From Pantoea piersonii (GTDB taxonomy: Bacteria > Pseudomonadota > Gammaproteobacteria > Enterobacterales > Enterobacteriaceae), in assembly GCF_003612015.1 (NCBI RefSeq), contig NZ_RARB01000003.1, positions 394,023 through 458,022 on the forward strand: a stretch of 64,000 bases of DNA. Direction: 5' to 3'. This document shows positions 1 through 9,379 of the stretch, piece after piece. The translations under genes were made by a program, and so were the position numbers. The notes beneath the pieces are model-generated. The model was not told where the DNA came from. It did no database searches and saw only the letters and a program-made list of their open reading frames with translations. Numbering within the stretch: position 1 is the stretch's first letter; the number at the start of each line of letters is the position of its first letter.

Positions 1-466
1 CTCTCAGCCTGCGGAGCAGCAGACGACAGAAAGCTTTTGCCGCGAATGGGGCATCGACCTGACGCTGACGCAGCGCGGCGGCCTGCAGCCCGCGCAGCCC
101 CTGCCCGCTACGCGCGCTATCTGGCTGTTGCAGCGTAAACCGGGCAAACCGGGCGCGGGGCTGGGTAAAACCACTGGCTGGATCCATCGCGCCACGCTGC
201 AGGCGCGCGGCGTGCGCATGTGGGGCGGCGTAGAGTATCTGGCGATTGATGATGAGGGATTGCACCTGCGCCGCGACGGCGCGGTGACGTGCGTGCCGGT
301 GGATAACGTCGTTATCTGCGCTGGGCAGGAGCCACAGCGCGAGCTAGAAGCCGCGCTGCGCGCACGCGGCCAAGCCGTTCACCTTATCGGCGGCGCCGAC
401 GTGGCGCTGGAGCTAGACGCGCGCCGGGCAATCGCCCAGGCCGTACAGCTGGCGCTGACTATCTGA
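1..466 (+). CDS. fadH: 2,4-dienoyl-CoA reductase, C-terminal part (gene enters from the left edge)
   Basis: The frame is open from base 2 and ends with TGA at 464-466, so only the last ~154 residues are present. FadH reduces 2,4-dienoyl-CoA intermediates during beta-oxidation of unsaturated fatty acids, using NADPH, FAD, FMN and a 4Fe-4S cluster. The visible part matches the C-terminal dinucleotide-binding region: GLGKTTGWIHR, then DNVVICAGQEP and HLIGGADVALELDARRAIAQ close the protein as in the E. coli enzyme. An internal TTG at 128 is not the start, because the same frame is family-like upstream of it. The stop abuts the stop of convergent rlmG with no gap. Confidence 0.95.
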   Translation, partial: SQPAEQQTTESFCREWGIDLTLTQRGGLQPAQPLPATRAIWLLQRKPGKPGAGLGKTTGWIHRATLQARGVRMWGGVEYLAIDDEGLHLRRDGAVTCVPVDNVVICAGQEPQRELEAALRARGQAVHLIGGADVALELDARRAIAQAVQLALTI

Positions 467-1585
467 TCAGCGCATCTTTACCGCGCGCAGCACCACGAAC
501 TTCTGGTTCGACGCCACCAGCGTGCAGTTGCCGAACAGCTTTTTCAGCTTGTGATGATAGTCGAGGTGGCGGTTGCCGACGATGCGCAGCTCGCCGCCAT
601 ACTGCAGGCAGCGTTTGGCGTCGCGGAACATTTGCCATGCCAGATGATCGGTTACGGCGTGCTGCTGGTGGAAAGGCGGATTGCAGAGCACTGCGTGCAG
701 GCGATCTGAAGGGTAGCCGCTCAGCACGTTGTTGACGCGGAATACGCAGCGCGTCAGGTCCTGCGGACGGTTCACCTCAACATTAAGCTGGCTCGACGCC
801 ACCGCCATATAGGACTCGTCGAGAAAATGCACTTCAGCCTGCGGATTGCTTTCCAGCGCCATCAGGCCGATCACGCCGTTGCCGCAGCCGAGATCGACAA
901 TCTCGCCCTCGATATTTTCCGGCAGGTGCTGCATAAAGAAGCGCGCGCCGATATCCAGCGACGTGCGGGAGAAGACGTTGGCGTGGTTGTGGATCTGATA
1001 GGGCGTCTCATCCAGCGGCCAGACGGTGGTCGCCGCCTGCGGTGCCAGCGCGGGCGCGCTGAAGTGGCTATAGATCAGACGCGCCTTTTTCCACGCCAGC
1101 GAGGTGCGGGTTTCGCCGAGGATCTTCTCGAACAGCTGCAGCGTGGAGTTATGGATCTCTTTGGCGCGCGCCGCCGCCAGGATCACCGTATCGGCGGTCA
1201 CGACCTCTCGCAGAGCGCGCAGCTGTTGCTCCAGCAGCGCCAGGGTTTTCGGCACCTTAATCAGCACGGCGGCTGGCGCGGCGGGCAGCGCATCGAGGCT
1301 GCTGAGAAAATGCACCTCGCCGTCGTCAAGCGCGTTAAGACGCAGGTTTTGCCGCGTCGCCTGCTGGCTGAGCCAGGAGTCGCTGACGTGCCAGACCGGA
1401 CGCGGATTAAGCGCACAGGTGAGCGCGCCGAAGCTGTCGTTGAACACCAGGATCGGCCCTTCCGGCAGCGACTGCTGCAGCAGATATTCATCCGCCGCGT
1501 CCCACGCCTGAAGCGGACTCTCTTCACGCATTTGCGGGAAACGATGCAGGATCAGGGTGCGATCGACTAGTTCAAGTTGGCTCAT
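467..1585 (-). CDS. rlmG: 23S rRNA (guanine-1835-N2)-methyltransferase
   Basis: Encodes 372 residues, close to E. coli RlmG (378). It transfers a methyl group from SAM to N2 of G1835 in 23S rRNA. There is a degenerate N-terminal methyltransferase-like half and a catalytic C-terminal half with the SAM-binding loop DLGCGNG at residues 231-237 and the N2-guanine methylase signature NPPF at 302-305. Its start lies 81 bases from the divergent ygjP start, so the two share a short promoter region. The fadH / rlmG / ygjP neighbourhood is the same as in E. coli. Confidence 0.96.
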   Translation of the reverse strand: MSQLELVDRTLILHRFPQMREESPLQAWDAADEYLLQQSLPEGPILVFNDSFGALTCALNPRPVWHVSDSWLSQQATRQNLRLNALDDGEVHFLSSLDALPAAPAAVLIKVPKTLALLEQQLRALREVVTADTVILAAARAKEIHNSTLQLFEKILGETRTSLAWKKARLIYSHFSAPALAPQAATTVWPLDETPYQIHNHANVFSRTSLDIGARFFMQHLPENIEGEIVDLGCGNGVIGLMALESNPQAEVHFLDESYMAVASSQLNVEVNRPQDLTRCVFRVNNVLSGYPSDRLHAVLCNPPFHQQHAVTDHLAWQMFRDAKRCLQYGGELRIVGNRHLDYHHKLKKLFGNCTLVASNQKFVVLRAVKMR

Positions 1586-1666
1586 GAATTCTCCGGCTGG
1601 TACAATCTGGCTGTTTTACGCCCCAAAAGGGGGGCGCAGTATACTGTCTTTCGCCGGGAATCCCTA

Positions 1667-2170
1667 ATGTCCTCACTTATCTATCTGCAGGGTTATCCTG
1701 AGAACATCCTTCAGCAGGTTCAGACGCTGATCGACCATGAAAAGCTTGGCGCTTTTTTGCAGCAGCGCTACCCCGACACGCACGATATCGTCAGCGATAA
1801 AGCGTTATATGACTATACCCAGGCGCTGAAGAATCGCTTTATGCGCAACGCTCCGCCGATCAGTAAAGTGATCTGGGATAATAAAATCAAGGTCATGAAA
1901 CATGCGCTGGGCCTGCATACGGCGGTGTCGCGCGTCCAGGGCGGCAACCTCAAGGCCAAAGCGGAGATCCGCGTCTCCACCTTTTTCCGCCTCGCGCCGG
2001 AGCCTTTTTTGCGCATGATCGTGGTGCACGAGCTGGCGCACCTGAAAGAGAAGGATCACGACAAGGCTTTCTATCAGCTCTGTTGCCATATGGAGCCGAA
2101 CTACCATCAGCTGGAGTTTGACGCCCGGCTCTGGATGACGGATCAGGCGATGCGCGGCAACGCGGCCTAG
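1667..2170 (+). CDS. ygjP: YgjP-type predicted zinc metalloprotease
   Basis: 167 residues, the same length as E. coli YgjP. The conserved C-terminal half carries HELAH at residues 121-125 with further histidines at 131 and 141, the zinc-ligand layout of the YgjP/WLM group of gluzincin-like proteins; E122 would be the catalytic base. The physiological substrate is not established for the family. The frame stays open upstream to 1577, but those residues are not family-like, so the ATG at 1667 is preferred. Its TAG overlaps the stop of the convergent channel gene within one CTAG tetranucleotide. Confidence 0.9.
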   Translation: MSSLIYLQGYPENILQQVQTLIDHEKLGAFLQQRYPDTHDIVSDKALYDYTQALKNRFMRNAPPISKVIWDNKIKVMKHALGLHTAVSRVQGGNLKAKAEIRVSTFFRLAPEPFLRMIVVHELAHLKEKDHDKAFYQLCCHMEPNYHQLEFDARLWMTDQAMRGNAA

Positions 2171-3855
2171 AGAAACTCCTGCGCTTTCTGGATCAGGCTG
2201 GTTTTGGTCAGCGCGCCGAGAAAGCGTTTCTCCTGCGGATTGTTGAGCACCGGCAGCCGCTCCAGCGTTACGCGGGCGAACGCCTCCCATCCTTCACGCA
2301 TGCTTTGATTCTGGTAGACGACGGGAAAGTTGTCGTCCATCACCGTGGCGACCGGCGAATTCAGCGTGATCTCCTGCGCCAGCACCTTACGTGCGATGTC
2401 GTGAATCGAGACCACGCCGAGAAAGGCACCCGCCGCGTTGATGACGTAGACGTAGCGCTCGCGCTTCAGCGAGCTGACCGCCAGCGCCTGGCCGACCGAC
2501 TCCTGCGGCTGCAGCGCCGCGCCGGGAATAATCAGCTCCGCCACGCGCATATTGTCGAAGTCATATTTGGCTTCTGAGCGGTTAAAGTGATTGCCGACCA
2601 CCGGGTAGGTGCTGGCGGACTGCAGGCGATAGACCACCATCGAGGCGAGTACGGCGGCGATCATCACCGGAAAGAGCAGCGTGCTGTTAAGCGTCATCTC
2701 CAGCACCATCAGGATCGCCATCAGTGGCGCCTGGCTGACGGCGGCCAGCACCGCGGCCATGCCGATGGCGGCATAGAGCAGCACGTTGCCGATCGGCAGA
2801 TGGAGCGCCGCCCCCAGCGTCGCCAGCGCCACGCCGAGCAGCGCGCCGATCAACAGCGATGGCGTAAAGAGCCCGCCCACCGCGTTGGAGCCGACCGACA
2901 GCGTCGTCGCCAGCGTCTTCAGCACCAGCAGCAGCAGCAAACCCGGCAGCAGATAATCGCCCGCCATGATTTTAACGATCACTTCGTAGCCGTTGCCGAG
3001 AATATCGGTAGAAATGAGCGCCAGCACGCCCACCGCCAGCCCGCCCGCGCCCAGCCGTAGCGGCAGCGAACGGATATGGCTGAACAGCGCCTTGCTGCGC
3101 GCGATAAGCTTAATCAGCAGCCAGCCCGCCAGCCCGGCGATCAGACCTATCGCCACCGTCACCACCAGGCTGCTGATGTCCATCTGAAAACTGGCGTCCG
3201 CCAGCGGATAGAGCGCGTTGCGAAAGCCCAGCGACCACATGGTCATCACGGCGACAGACGAGGCGATGACCAGCGGGATCAGACGCTGCAGCGCCGAGAT
3301 GCCGAAGGCGATCTCGGCGACGAAGATCGCCGACGCCAGCGGCGCATGGTAGACCGACGAGAGTCCGGCGGCGGCGGCCATCGCCACCACGTCGCTGTTT
3401 TTCATATTCAGCGAGGCGGGCATCCAGCGCCCCAGCACGCTGCCGCACAGCGCGGAGAGCTGCACCATCGGTCCCTCTTTACCGATCGAGGCGCCCGAGC
3501 CGATACTGGCGATCGAAGAGAGCGCGCGGAACAGCGAGGTGCGGGTCGGTACCGCGTCGAGCCGCGCGTTAATCACCTCAAGGTAATCAGTCTTTACCGT
3601 CTGCTGCTGTTCGATGCTCACCGCATAACGCAGGAAAAAACCCGCCAGCACACCGCCCGCCCCCACCAGCAGCGGCCAGAAGATCCACGGCCAGGCGTGC
3701 ATCGCCACGGTGATCTCATTGCTGCTGCCGAACAGCAGACGGTTAATCAGTTCGATAATGCCGCGAAACGCCAGCGTCACCAGCGACGCCGCCAGGCCTA
3801 CCGGGATCGCGACCAGCAGCGTGGTCCAGTTCAGTGCGTGTTTACTTCCTTTCAA
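2167..3855 (-). CDS. ClC-family chloride channel/transporter with C-terminal CBS pair
   Basis: 562 residues. An N-terminal ClC membrane domain (about 1-430) is followed by two CBS domains (about 430-562). Selectivity-filter motifs are visible: GSGAS at 119-123, GKEGP at 125-129 with gating glutamate E127, and GGLFTP at 327-332. Where E. coli ClcA has the internal proton glutamate E203 after another Glu, this protein appears to have Glu-Ile (E181-I182), which would suit a channel or a proton-uncoupled transporter; that alignment was made by eye. The gene occupies the place of E. coli ygjQ. ClcB is the nearest named relative, but the CBS tail argues against using that symbol. Confidence 0.88.
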   Translation of the reverse strand: MKGSKHALNWTTLLVAIPVGLAASLVTLAFRGIIELINRLLFGSSNEITVAMHAWPWIFWPLLVGAGGVLAGFFLRYAVSIEQQQTVKTDYLEVINARLDAVPTRTSLFRALSSIASIGSGASIGKEGPMVQLSALCGSVLGRWMPASLNMKNSDVVAMAAAAGLSSVYHAPLASAIFVAEIAFGISALQRLIPLVIASSVAVMTMWSLGFRNALYPLADASFQMDISSLVVTVAIGLIAGLAGWLLIKLIARSKALFSHIRSLPLRLGAGGLAVGVLALISTDILGNGYEVIVKIMAGDYLLPGLLLLLVLKTLATTLSVGSNAVGGLFTPSLLIGALLGVALATLGAALHLPIGNVLLYAAIGMAAVLAAVSQAPLMAILMVLEMTLNSTLLFPVMIAAVLASMVVYRLQSASTYPVVGNHFNRSEAKYDFDNMRVAELIIPGAALQPQESVGQALAVSSLKRERYVYVINAAGAFLGVVSIHDIARKVLAQEITLNSPVATVMDDNFPVVYQNQSMREGWEAFARVTLERLPVLNNPQEKRFLGALTKTSLIQKAQEFL

Positions 3856-4002
3856 GCGCTTTCTCCACTTTTTTCAGCCTGTCGCCGTTGCGTCATCACT
3901 ATATTGGAAGGCGGATCGCAGGATCAAATTCCCTTTCTTTCCGGCGCTTGCTCCCGCTCTGCGGCGTGCTACTCTGCCGCTATTTGCCGCAGGAGAGTCG
4001 AC

Positions 4003-4995
4003 GTGATCCGTTTTGCTATTGTGGGAACCAACTGGATAACGCGCCAGTTTATCGAGGCCGCGCACGAAACCGGCCATATGCGCCTGAACGCCATCTTTTC
4101 GCGTACGCAGCAGCAGGCGGAACGCTTCGCCGAAGCCTATCCCTGCTCGCATCTCTTTACCTCGCTGGAGGCGCTGGCCGCCAGCGATCTTATCGACGCG
4201 GTTTACCTGGCGAGCCCGAACGCCCTGCACTGCGAGCAGGCGCTGCTGTTTATGGCTCATGGTAAACATGTTATCTGCGAAAAGCCGCTCGCCTCTAACC
4301 TGCGTGAAGCGGAGCAGATGATCGCCTGCGCCCGGCAGCATCAGGTGATTCTGTTTGAGGCGTTTAAAACCGCCAGCCTGCCCAACTTCGCGCAGCTGCA
4401 GCAGGCGCTGCCCGCTATCGGTCCACTGCGCAAGGCGCTGTTCAGCTACTGCCAGTACTCGTCGCGCTATCAGCGCTACCTCGACGGTGAAAATCCCAAT
4501 ACCTTTAATCCGCGCTGGTCGAACGGCTCGATCATGGATATCGGCTACTACTGTCTGGCGACGGCGGTGGCGTTGTGGGGCGCGCCGCGGGCGGTAAAAG
4601 CCAGCGCCGCACTGCTGGCCAGCGGCGTTGACGGCCACGGCAGCGTGCTGCTCGACTATGGCGACTTTGACGTCACGCTGCTGCACTCCAAAGTCAGCGA
4701 CTCGCGTATTCCCAGTGAAATTCAGGGCGAAGCGGGCTCGCTGCTGATCGAAAAGCTGTCAGAGATGCAGTCGGTTAGCCTGGTGCCGCGCCAGACCGCC
4801 ACGCAGCCGCAGGATCTCAGCCAGCCGCAGCATATCAATACCATGCTCTATGAAGCCCAGACCTTTGTGCAGCTGGTGCGGCAGCGCCGCGTCGATCATC
4901 CGGGGCTGGAAACATCGCGTATCACCGCCGCGCTGCTGACCGAGATACGTCGCCAGACCGGCGTGGTTTTTCCCGCCGACGGACAGTCTGTGTAA
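4003..4995 (+). CDS. ygjR: Gfo/Idh/MocA-family NAD(P)-dependent oxidoreductase YgjR
   Basis: 330 residues from a GTG at 4003, chosen because AGGAG at 3991-3995 sits seven bases upstream and the protein then begins MIRFAIVGTNWI, a Rossmann start. The NAD-binding domain (about 1-120) contains the family signature CEKPLASN; the C-terminal alpha/beta domain follows, with NGSIMDIGYY. The substrate is unknown; relatives oxidise or epimerise sugars and inositols. Position between ygjP and alx is as in E. coli. The long upstream extension of the open frame runs antisense to the ClC gene and is not coding. Confidence 0.9.
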   Translation: MIRFAIVGTNWITRQFIEAAHETGHMRLNAIFSRTQQQAERFAEAYPCSHLFTSLEALAASDLIDAVYLASPNALHCEQALLFMAHGKHVICEKPLASNLREAEQMIACARQHQVILFEAFKTASLPNFAQLQQALPAIGPLRKALFSYCQYSSRYQRYLDGENPNTFNPRWSNGSIMDIGYYCLATAVALWGAPRAVKASAALLASGVDGHGSVLLDYGDFDVTLLHSKVSDSRIPSEIQGEAGSLLIEKLSEMQSVSLVPRQTATQPQDLSQPQHINTMLYEAQTFVQLVRQRRVDHPGLETSRITAALLTEIRRQTGVVFPADGQSV

Positions 4996-5057
4996 ATATG
5001 TCTAAATATGAATGGCCCGCTATTGCCTCTTGCAGGGTCAGCGCCTATCTTAACTGC

Positions 5058-5196
5058 CAGCAAAGGGGAGTAACTTGTAAGCTGAACGATCGTCATTACG
5101 ATGCGCAAGCATCCGGTCGTCAGGCAACCCGGAATCTGATTCTGCGTTGTAAGTGAGACCTTGCCGGAAGGCAAGGTTTGCTTACATCCCTGTAAA
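5058..5196 (+). promoter_or_regulatory. yybP-ykoY (Mn2+/pH-responsive) riboswitch upstream of alx
   Basis: The leader contains the conserved CAAAGGGGAGTAAC core at 5061-5074 and, about 85 bases later, GAGACCTTGCC...GGCAAGG near 5155-5176, the two hallmark blocks of the yybP-ykoY aptamer known from the E. coli alx pH-responsive element. The hairpin is flanked by GTAAG/CTTAC pairing. An intrinsic terminator follows directly, so manganese binding or alkaline pausing is expected to decide between termination and translation of alx. Outer boundaries are approximate. Confidence 0.88.
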
Positions 5197-5197
5197 G

Positions 5198-5229
5198 CGG
5201 CTGATGTCTTCTGACCTCAGCCGTTTTTT
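5198..5229 (+). terminator. Expression-platform terminator of the alx riboswitch
   Basis: CGGCTGA (5198-5204) pairs with TCAGCCG (5217-5223) and is followed by six T residues (5224-5229). It lies between the aptamer and the alx start, 20 bases before the ATG, so it is a conditional terminator rather than a gene end. Confidence 0.85.
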
Positions 5230-5249
5230 ATTTCAGGGCAGGAAAAGTT

Positions 5250-6221
5250 ATGCAGACGGTAGGAACGCCTCTTCTCTGGGGCAGCTTTGCGGTAGTGGTG
5301 CTCGTCATGCTGGCGATCGATCTCTTTTTACAGGGACGGCGCGGCGCGCAGACCATGAGTTTTAAACAGGCGGCAGTCTGGTCGCTGATTTGGGTATCGG
5401 TGTCGCTGCTGTTCAGCGCCGCCTTCTGGTGGTATCTCGAGGGCAGCGCCGGTCGGGAAGTCGCCACGACGCAGACGCTGGCGTTTCTAACCGGCTATGT
5501 GCTGGAGAAAGCGCTGGCGGTCGATAATGTCTTTGTCTGGCTGATGCTTTTCAGCTACTTCTCGATTCCCGCCGCGCTGCAGCGCCGCGTGCTGATTTAC
5601 GGCGTGCTGGGCGCGATTGTGCTGCGCACGATTATGATCTTTGCGGGCAGCTGGCTGGTAACGCAGTTTAGCTGGATCCTCTATCTGTTCGGCGCCTTCC
5701 TGCTGCTGACCGGACTCAAGATGGCCTTCTCCAGAGAGGATGATGAAAACGCGGTGGGCGACAAGCCGGTGGTACGCTGGCTGCGTAAACACCTGCGTAT
5801 GACCGACGCGCTGGAGGGTGAGAAGTTTTTTACCCGCAAGAATGGCGTGCTGTTTGCGACGCCGCTGCTGCTGGTGCTGATTATGGTGGAGCTGAGCGAC
5901 GTGATCTTCGCGGTTGACAGCATTCCGGCGATTTTCGCCGTGACCACCGATCCCTTTATCGTGCTGACCTCTAACCTGTTCGCCATCCTCGGCCTGCGCG
6001 CCATGTACTTTCTGCTGGCTAACGTCGCCGAGCGCTTCTCCATGCTGAAGTATGGTCTGGCAATCGTGCTGGTCTTTATCGGTATCAAGATGCTGATCGT
6101 CGAGTTCTACCATATCCCGGTGGCGATCTCGCTGGGCGTGGTCGGCGCCATCCTCGGTTCAACCCTGTTGATTAACGCCTGGGTGAATCGCAAAAGCGAC
6201 CAAAAACAGCGCTCGCAATAA
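5250..6221 (+). CDS. alx: TerC-family membrane protein Alx (Mn2+ exporter)
   Basis: 323 residues (E. coli Alx 321). A polytopic inner-membrane protein of the TerC family with about nine hydrophobic segments. Conserved acidic membrane motifs are visible: [12 protein letters not shown] near 90-100 and [14 protein letters not shown] near 212-225, expected to bind metal. E. coli Alx is alkali-induced and exports manganese; the riboswitch in front of this gene supports the same role here. The ATG at 5250 is preceded by GGAAAAG. A strong terminator follows at 6228. Confidence 0.95.
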   Translation: MQTVGTPLLWGSFAVVVLVMLAIDLFLQGRRGAQTMSFKQAAVWSLIWVSVSLLFSAAFWWYLEGSAGREVATTQTLAFLTGYVLEKALAVDNVFVWLMLFSYFSIPAALQRRVLIYGVLGAIVLRTIMIFAGSWLVTQFSWILYLFGAFLLLTGLKMAFSREDDENAVGDKPVVRWLRKHLRMTDALEGEKFFTRKNGVLFATPLLLVLIMVELSDVIFAVDSIPAIFAVTTDPFIVLTSNLFAILGLRAMYFLLANVAERFSMLKYGLAIVLVFIGIKMLIVEFYHIPVAISLGVVGAILGSTLLINAWVNRKSDQKQRSQ

Positions 6222-6227
6222 TCCGCT

Positions 6228-6257
6228 ACAGGGGCAGGTAATGCCCCTGTTTTATTT
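6228..6257 (+). terminator. Rho-independent terminator after alx
   Basis: ACAGGGGCA (6228-6236) pairs with TGCCCCTGT (6242-6250), five-base loop, followed by TTTATTTT. It isolates alx from sstT. Confidence 0.88.
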
Positions 6258-6456
6258 TGCCAGTCACTGGTGCGACATTTCATCGCTCTGTCACACTTCC
6301 TTCATCCAGCATAATAGAAATCCGATCCCCCTCGCACAGACAGAATTATCTCTTTCCTCGCCCGCTCTTTTCCTTATACTCCGCCGGGCAAACCGCTTCA
6401 GGCGCGTTAATCGACGTCCTCTGAAGCCACATCCCGCTACAACCTAAAGAACAATT

Positions 6457-7689
6457 ATGCAGAACTCTCTTTCCGGTCGTCTGGGCGCGTTACTCGCAGG
6501 AAGCCTGGTAAAACAAATCATGGTAGGGCTGGTGGCCGGTGTGGCGCTGGCCTGGGTCTCGAAGGATGCCGCGCTGGCCGTCGGCCTGCTGGGCGAACTC
6601 TTCGTCAGCGGACTGAAGTCCGTTGCGCCGCTGCTGGTACTGGTGCTGGTGATCGCTTCTATCGCCAGCCATCAACAGGGTCAGAAGACCAATATCAAAC
6701 CTATTATCGCGCTCTATCTGTTAAGCACCTTTTTCGCCGCGGCGATCGCGGTGGTGTTGAGCCATCTGATGCCGCAGACGCTGACGCTGGCGGTCGGCAA
6801 AACCGAAATTACGCCGCCGTCGGGCATAACTGAGGTGCTGCGCGGCCTGCTGATGAATATGGTAGCGAACCCGATTACCGCGCTGATGGAAGCAAACTAC
6901 ATCGGCATTCTGGTGTGGGCGATCGGCCTCGGCCTGGCGTTCCGCCACAGCTCGCCCGGCACCCGCGCCCTGCTTAACGATGTCTCACATGCGGTGACCT
7001 GGCTGGTGCGCTGCGTAATTCGCTGCGCGCCGGTCGGCATTTTCGGTCTGGTGGCGTCGATTCTGGCCTCTACCGGCTTTGGCGCCCTGTGGCAGTATGC
7101 GCATCTGCTGGGGCTGCTGCTGGGCTGTATGGCGTTAATGGCGCTGGTGGTGAACCCGCTGCTGGTCTACAGCAAGATCCGTCGCAACCCCTATCCGCTG
7201 GTCTTTACCTGCCTGCGCGAAAGCGGCGTAACCGCCTTCTTTACCCGCAGCTCGGCAGCCAATATTCCGGTGAATATGGCGCTGGCGAAACGCCTGAATC
7301 TGGATGAGGATACCTATTCGGTCTCTATTCCGCTGGGGGCGACCATCAGTATGGCGGGCGCATCCATCACCATTACCGTGCTGACACTGGCGGCGGTGCA
7401 TACGCTGGGTATTCAGGTTGACGTGTCGACCGCGATTCTGCTGAGCCTGGTGGCGTCGCTGTGCGCCTGCGGCGCGTCGGGCGTGGCGGGCGGTTCGCTG
7501 CTGCTGATCCCGGTCGCCTGTAATATGTTCGGCATACCGAACGAGCTGGCAATGCAGGTGGTGGCAGCCGGTTTTATTATCAGCGTGCTGCAGGACTCCG
7601 CCGAAACGGCGCTGAACTCCTCTACCGATATTCTGTTTACCGCCGCGGTTTGCCAGGCTGAAGCCGAGCGCGAAGCCAGCCGGGCTTGA
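6457..7689 (+). CDS. sstT: Sodium:serine/threonine symporter
   Basis: 410 residues, a dicarboxylate/amino acid:cation symporter (SLC1-like) of the inner membrane that takes up serine and threonine with sodium. Hydrophobic throughout; the family re-entrant hairpin region is seen as [15 protein letters not shown] (around residue 260) and the [17 protein letters not shown] stretch around 290, both typical of SstT. The start follows AAAGAACAATT, a modest ribosome site. E. coli ygjV, normally downstream, is missing; a 103-bp repeat and a terminator stand there instead. Confidence 0.95.
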   Translation: MQNSLSGRLGALLAGSLVKQIMVGLVAGVALAWVSKDAALAVGLLGELFVSGLKSVAPLLVLVLVIASIASHQQGQKTNIKPIIALYLLSTFFAAAIAVVLSHLMPQTLTLAVGKTEITPPSGITEVLRGLLMNMVANPITALMEANYIGILVWAIGLGLAFRHSSPGTRALLNDVSHAVTWLVRCVIRCAPVGIFGLVASILASTGFGALWQYAHLLGLLLGCMALMALVVNPLLVYSKIRRNPYPLVFTCLRESGVTAFFTRSSAANIPVNMALAKRLNLDEDTYSVSIPLGATISMAGASITITVLTLAAVHTLGIQVDVSTAILLSLVASLCACGASGVAGGSLLLIPVACNMFGIPNELAMQVVAAGFIISVLQDSAETALNSSTDILFTAAVCQAEAEREASRA

Positions 7690-7718
7690 TCTTGCAGACA
7701 GCTCAGTAGCTTGAAGAG

Positions 7719-7821
7719 CGGGTGGCAGGGTACGAAGAGCAAAGCGTCCCGCGCCAGGGAAGGCGCGGGCCGAGCGAGCATGGATGCGTTAAGCGACTTT
7801 GCGATCGGACCCTGCCACCCG
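7719..7821. repeat. 103-bp intergenic inverted repeat (REP/MITE-like)
   Basis: Perfect 13-base outer arms CGGGTGGCAGGGT (7719-7731) and ACCCTGCCACCCG (7809-7821) enclose further pairing: CCGCGCC with GGCGCGG in the centre (around 7750-7769) and GCAAAG against CTTTGC nearer the ends. The interior includes GAGCGAGCATGGATGCG. There is no coding capacity. Such long cruciform-capable intergenic elements are typical of dispersed non-autonomous repeats, but no second copy was recognised in this window, so dispersal is inferred. Confidence 0.7.
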
Positions 7822-7848
7822 TGAAGGGCACAGCACTAATCGACCACA

Positions 7849-7874
7849 ATGGCGACCTCAAGGTCGCCATTTTT
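7849..7874 (+). terminator. Terminator downstream of sstT
   Basis: ATGGCGACC (7849-7857), loop TCAA, GGTCGCCAT (7862-7870), then TTTT. It is oriented for the sstT transcript; the opposite strand lacks a U-run after the stem, so it is unlikely to stop the convergent uxa message. Confidence 0.82.
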
Positions 7875-7884
7875 GTCTGACAAA

Positions 7885-9375
7885 TTATAACGTCACGCCG
7901 CTTTTAAAAATCGCCAGCTCGCGAAAATCGTTCTTCTCGTTGTTGGTCAGCTTGCCGCTGGCGATCGCCACGATGGTGTCGACGAAATCCTCCAGCAGCG
8001 CATCCATGCTCATCCCTTCCAGCAGACGGCCAGCGTTAAAGTCGATCCAGTGTGGCTTCTTCTCTGCCAGCGGCGAGTTGGTCGCCAGCTTCACCGTCGG
8101 CACAAAGCCACCGTAAGGGGTGCCGCGCCCGGTGCTGAACAGCACCATATGGCAACCCGCCCCCGCCAGCGCGCTGGTGGCGACCGCATCGTTGCCAGGG
8201 GCGCTCAGCAGATTCAGCCCCGGCGTTTTCAGCCGCTCGCCATACTTCAGCACATCCACCACCTGGCTGGAGCCCGCTTTCTGGGTGCAGCCCAGCGATT
8301 TCTCCTCCAGCGTGGTAATACCGCCCGCCTTGTTGCCCGGCGAGGGATTCTCGTAAATTGGCTGCTGGTGGTCGATAAAATAACGCTTGAAATCGTTAAT
8401 CATCGCCACGGTTTTCCCGAAGGTCGCTTCGTCGCGACAGCGGCTCATCAGGATACGCTCCGCGCCGAACATCTCCGGCACCTCGGTCAGCACCGTGGTG
8501 CCGCCGTTAGCGATCATCTGATCGGAAAAGCGCCCCAGCAGCGGATTGGCGGTAATGCCGGAAAAACCGTCGGAACCGCCGCACTCCAGACCAAACTTCA
8601 GCTCGCTTAGCTTGCCCGGCTGGCGTTTGTCGTGACGCATCACCTCATACAGGGCATGCAGACGCTCCAGACCCGCCTCTACTTCATCGTCGTGCTGCTG
8701 GCACACCATAAACTGGATGCGATCGCTCTCCGGCAGACCCAGCGTCTCGCGGAAGACGTCGACCTGGTTGTTTTCACAGCCGAGGCCGATAACCAGCACC
8801 GCGCCAGCGTTGGGATGACGCACCATATTTTGCAGCATGGTGCGGGTGTTCTCATGATCCTGCCCCAGCTGCGAGCAGCCGAAGGTGTGGCTAAACAGAA
8901 ACGCGCCGTCGGTGCCCGCCGCGTTGTCGGTCTCTTTAAGAAAGCGCTGCAGGATCTGACGCGCAATGCCGTTGACGCAGCCGACGGTCGGCAGGATCCA
9001 GAGCTCATTACGGATCCCGACATCGCCGTTGGCGCGGCGATAGATCTGCACCTCGCGATCCCCAGGCTGCGGCGGCACCTCGACAAACGCCGGCTGATAG
9101 TCGTACTCATCCAGATCGCTCAGGTTAGTGCGCGCGTTGCTGGAGTGGATTACCTCGCCTGCGGCGATCGGCTGCGTGGCGTGGGCGATCGGCAAGCCGT
9201 ACTTGATCACCAGTTCGCCCTCACCGATGGGCCGCAGCGCGAACTTATGGCCGCGCGTAACGGCCTGCAGCAGCTGCACCGCCGTCTGCTGCAGGTCGAT
9301 AGTCTGCCCCGCTTCTAAGTCGCGCAGCGCTACCGCGACGTTATCCTGAGAGTGAATCTTAATCGCGTCTTGCAT
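7885..9375 (-). CDS. uxaA: Altronate dehydratase
   Basis: 496 residues, full length for UxaA (about 495). Dehydrates D-altronate to 2-keto-3-deoxygluconate, an iron-dependent step of galacturonate breakdown. An N-terminal SAF domain (about 1-95) precedes the large D-galactarate dehydratase/altronate hydrolase domain, with conserved stretches HTFGCSQLG, GLGCENNQ and GLECGGSDGFSGI. Last gene of uxaC-uxaB-uxaA: four bases separate it from uxaB, so translation is probably coupled. Confidence 0.96.
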   Translation of the reverse strand: MQDAIKIHSQDNVAVALRDLEAGQTIDLQQTAVQLLQAVTRGHKFALRPIGEGELVIKYGLPIAHATQPIAAGEVIHSSNARTNLSDLDEYDYQPAFVEVPPQPGDREVQIYRRANGDVGIRNELWILPTVGCVNGIARQILQRFLKETDNAAGTDGAFLFSHTFGCSQLGQDHENTRTMLQNMVRHPNAGAVLVIGLGCENNQVDVFRETLGLPESDRIQFMVCQQHDDEVEAGLERLHALYEVMRHDKRQPGKLSELKFGLECGGSDGFSGITANPLLGRFSDQMIANGGTTVLTEVPEMFGAERILMSRCRDEATFGKTVAMINDFKRYFIDHQQPIYENPSPGNKAGGITTLEEKSLGCTQKAGSSQVVDVLKYGERLKTPGLNLLSAPGNDAVATSALAGAGCHMVLFSTGRGTPYGGFVPTVKLATNSPLAEKKPHWIDFNAGRLLEGMSMDALLEDFVDTIVAIASGKLTNNEKNDFRELAIFKSGVTL

Positions 9376-9379
9376 AGCA

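Noticed and set aside
1577-1666. Longer start for ygjP at 1577
   Set aside because: The 30 extra residues run through the promoter region of rlmG and do not resemble the family.
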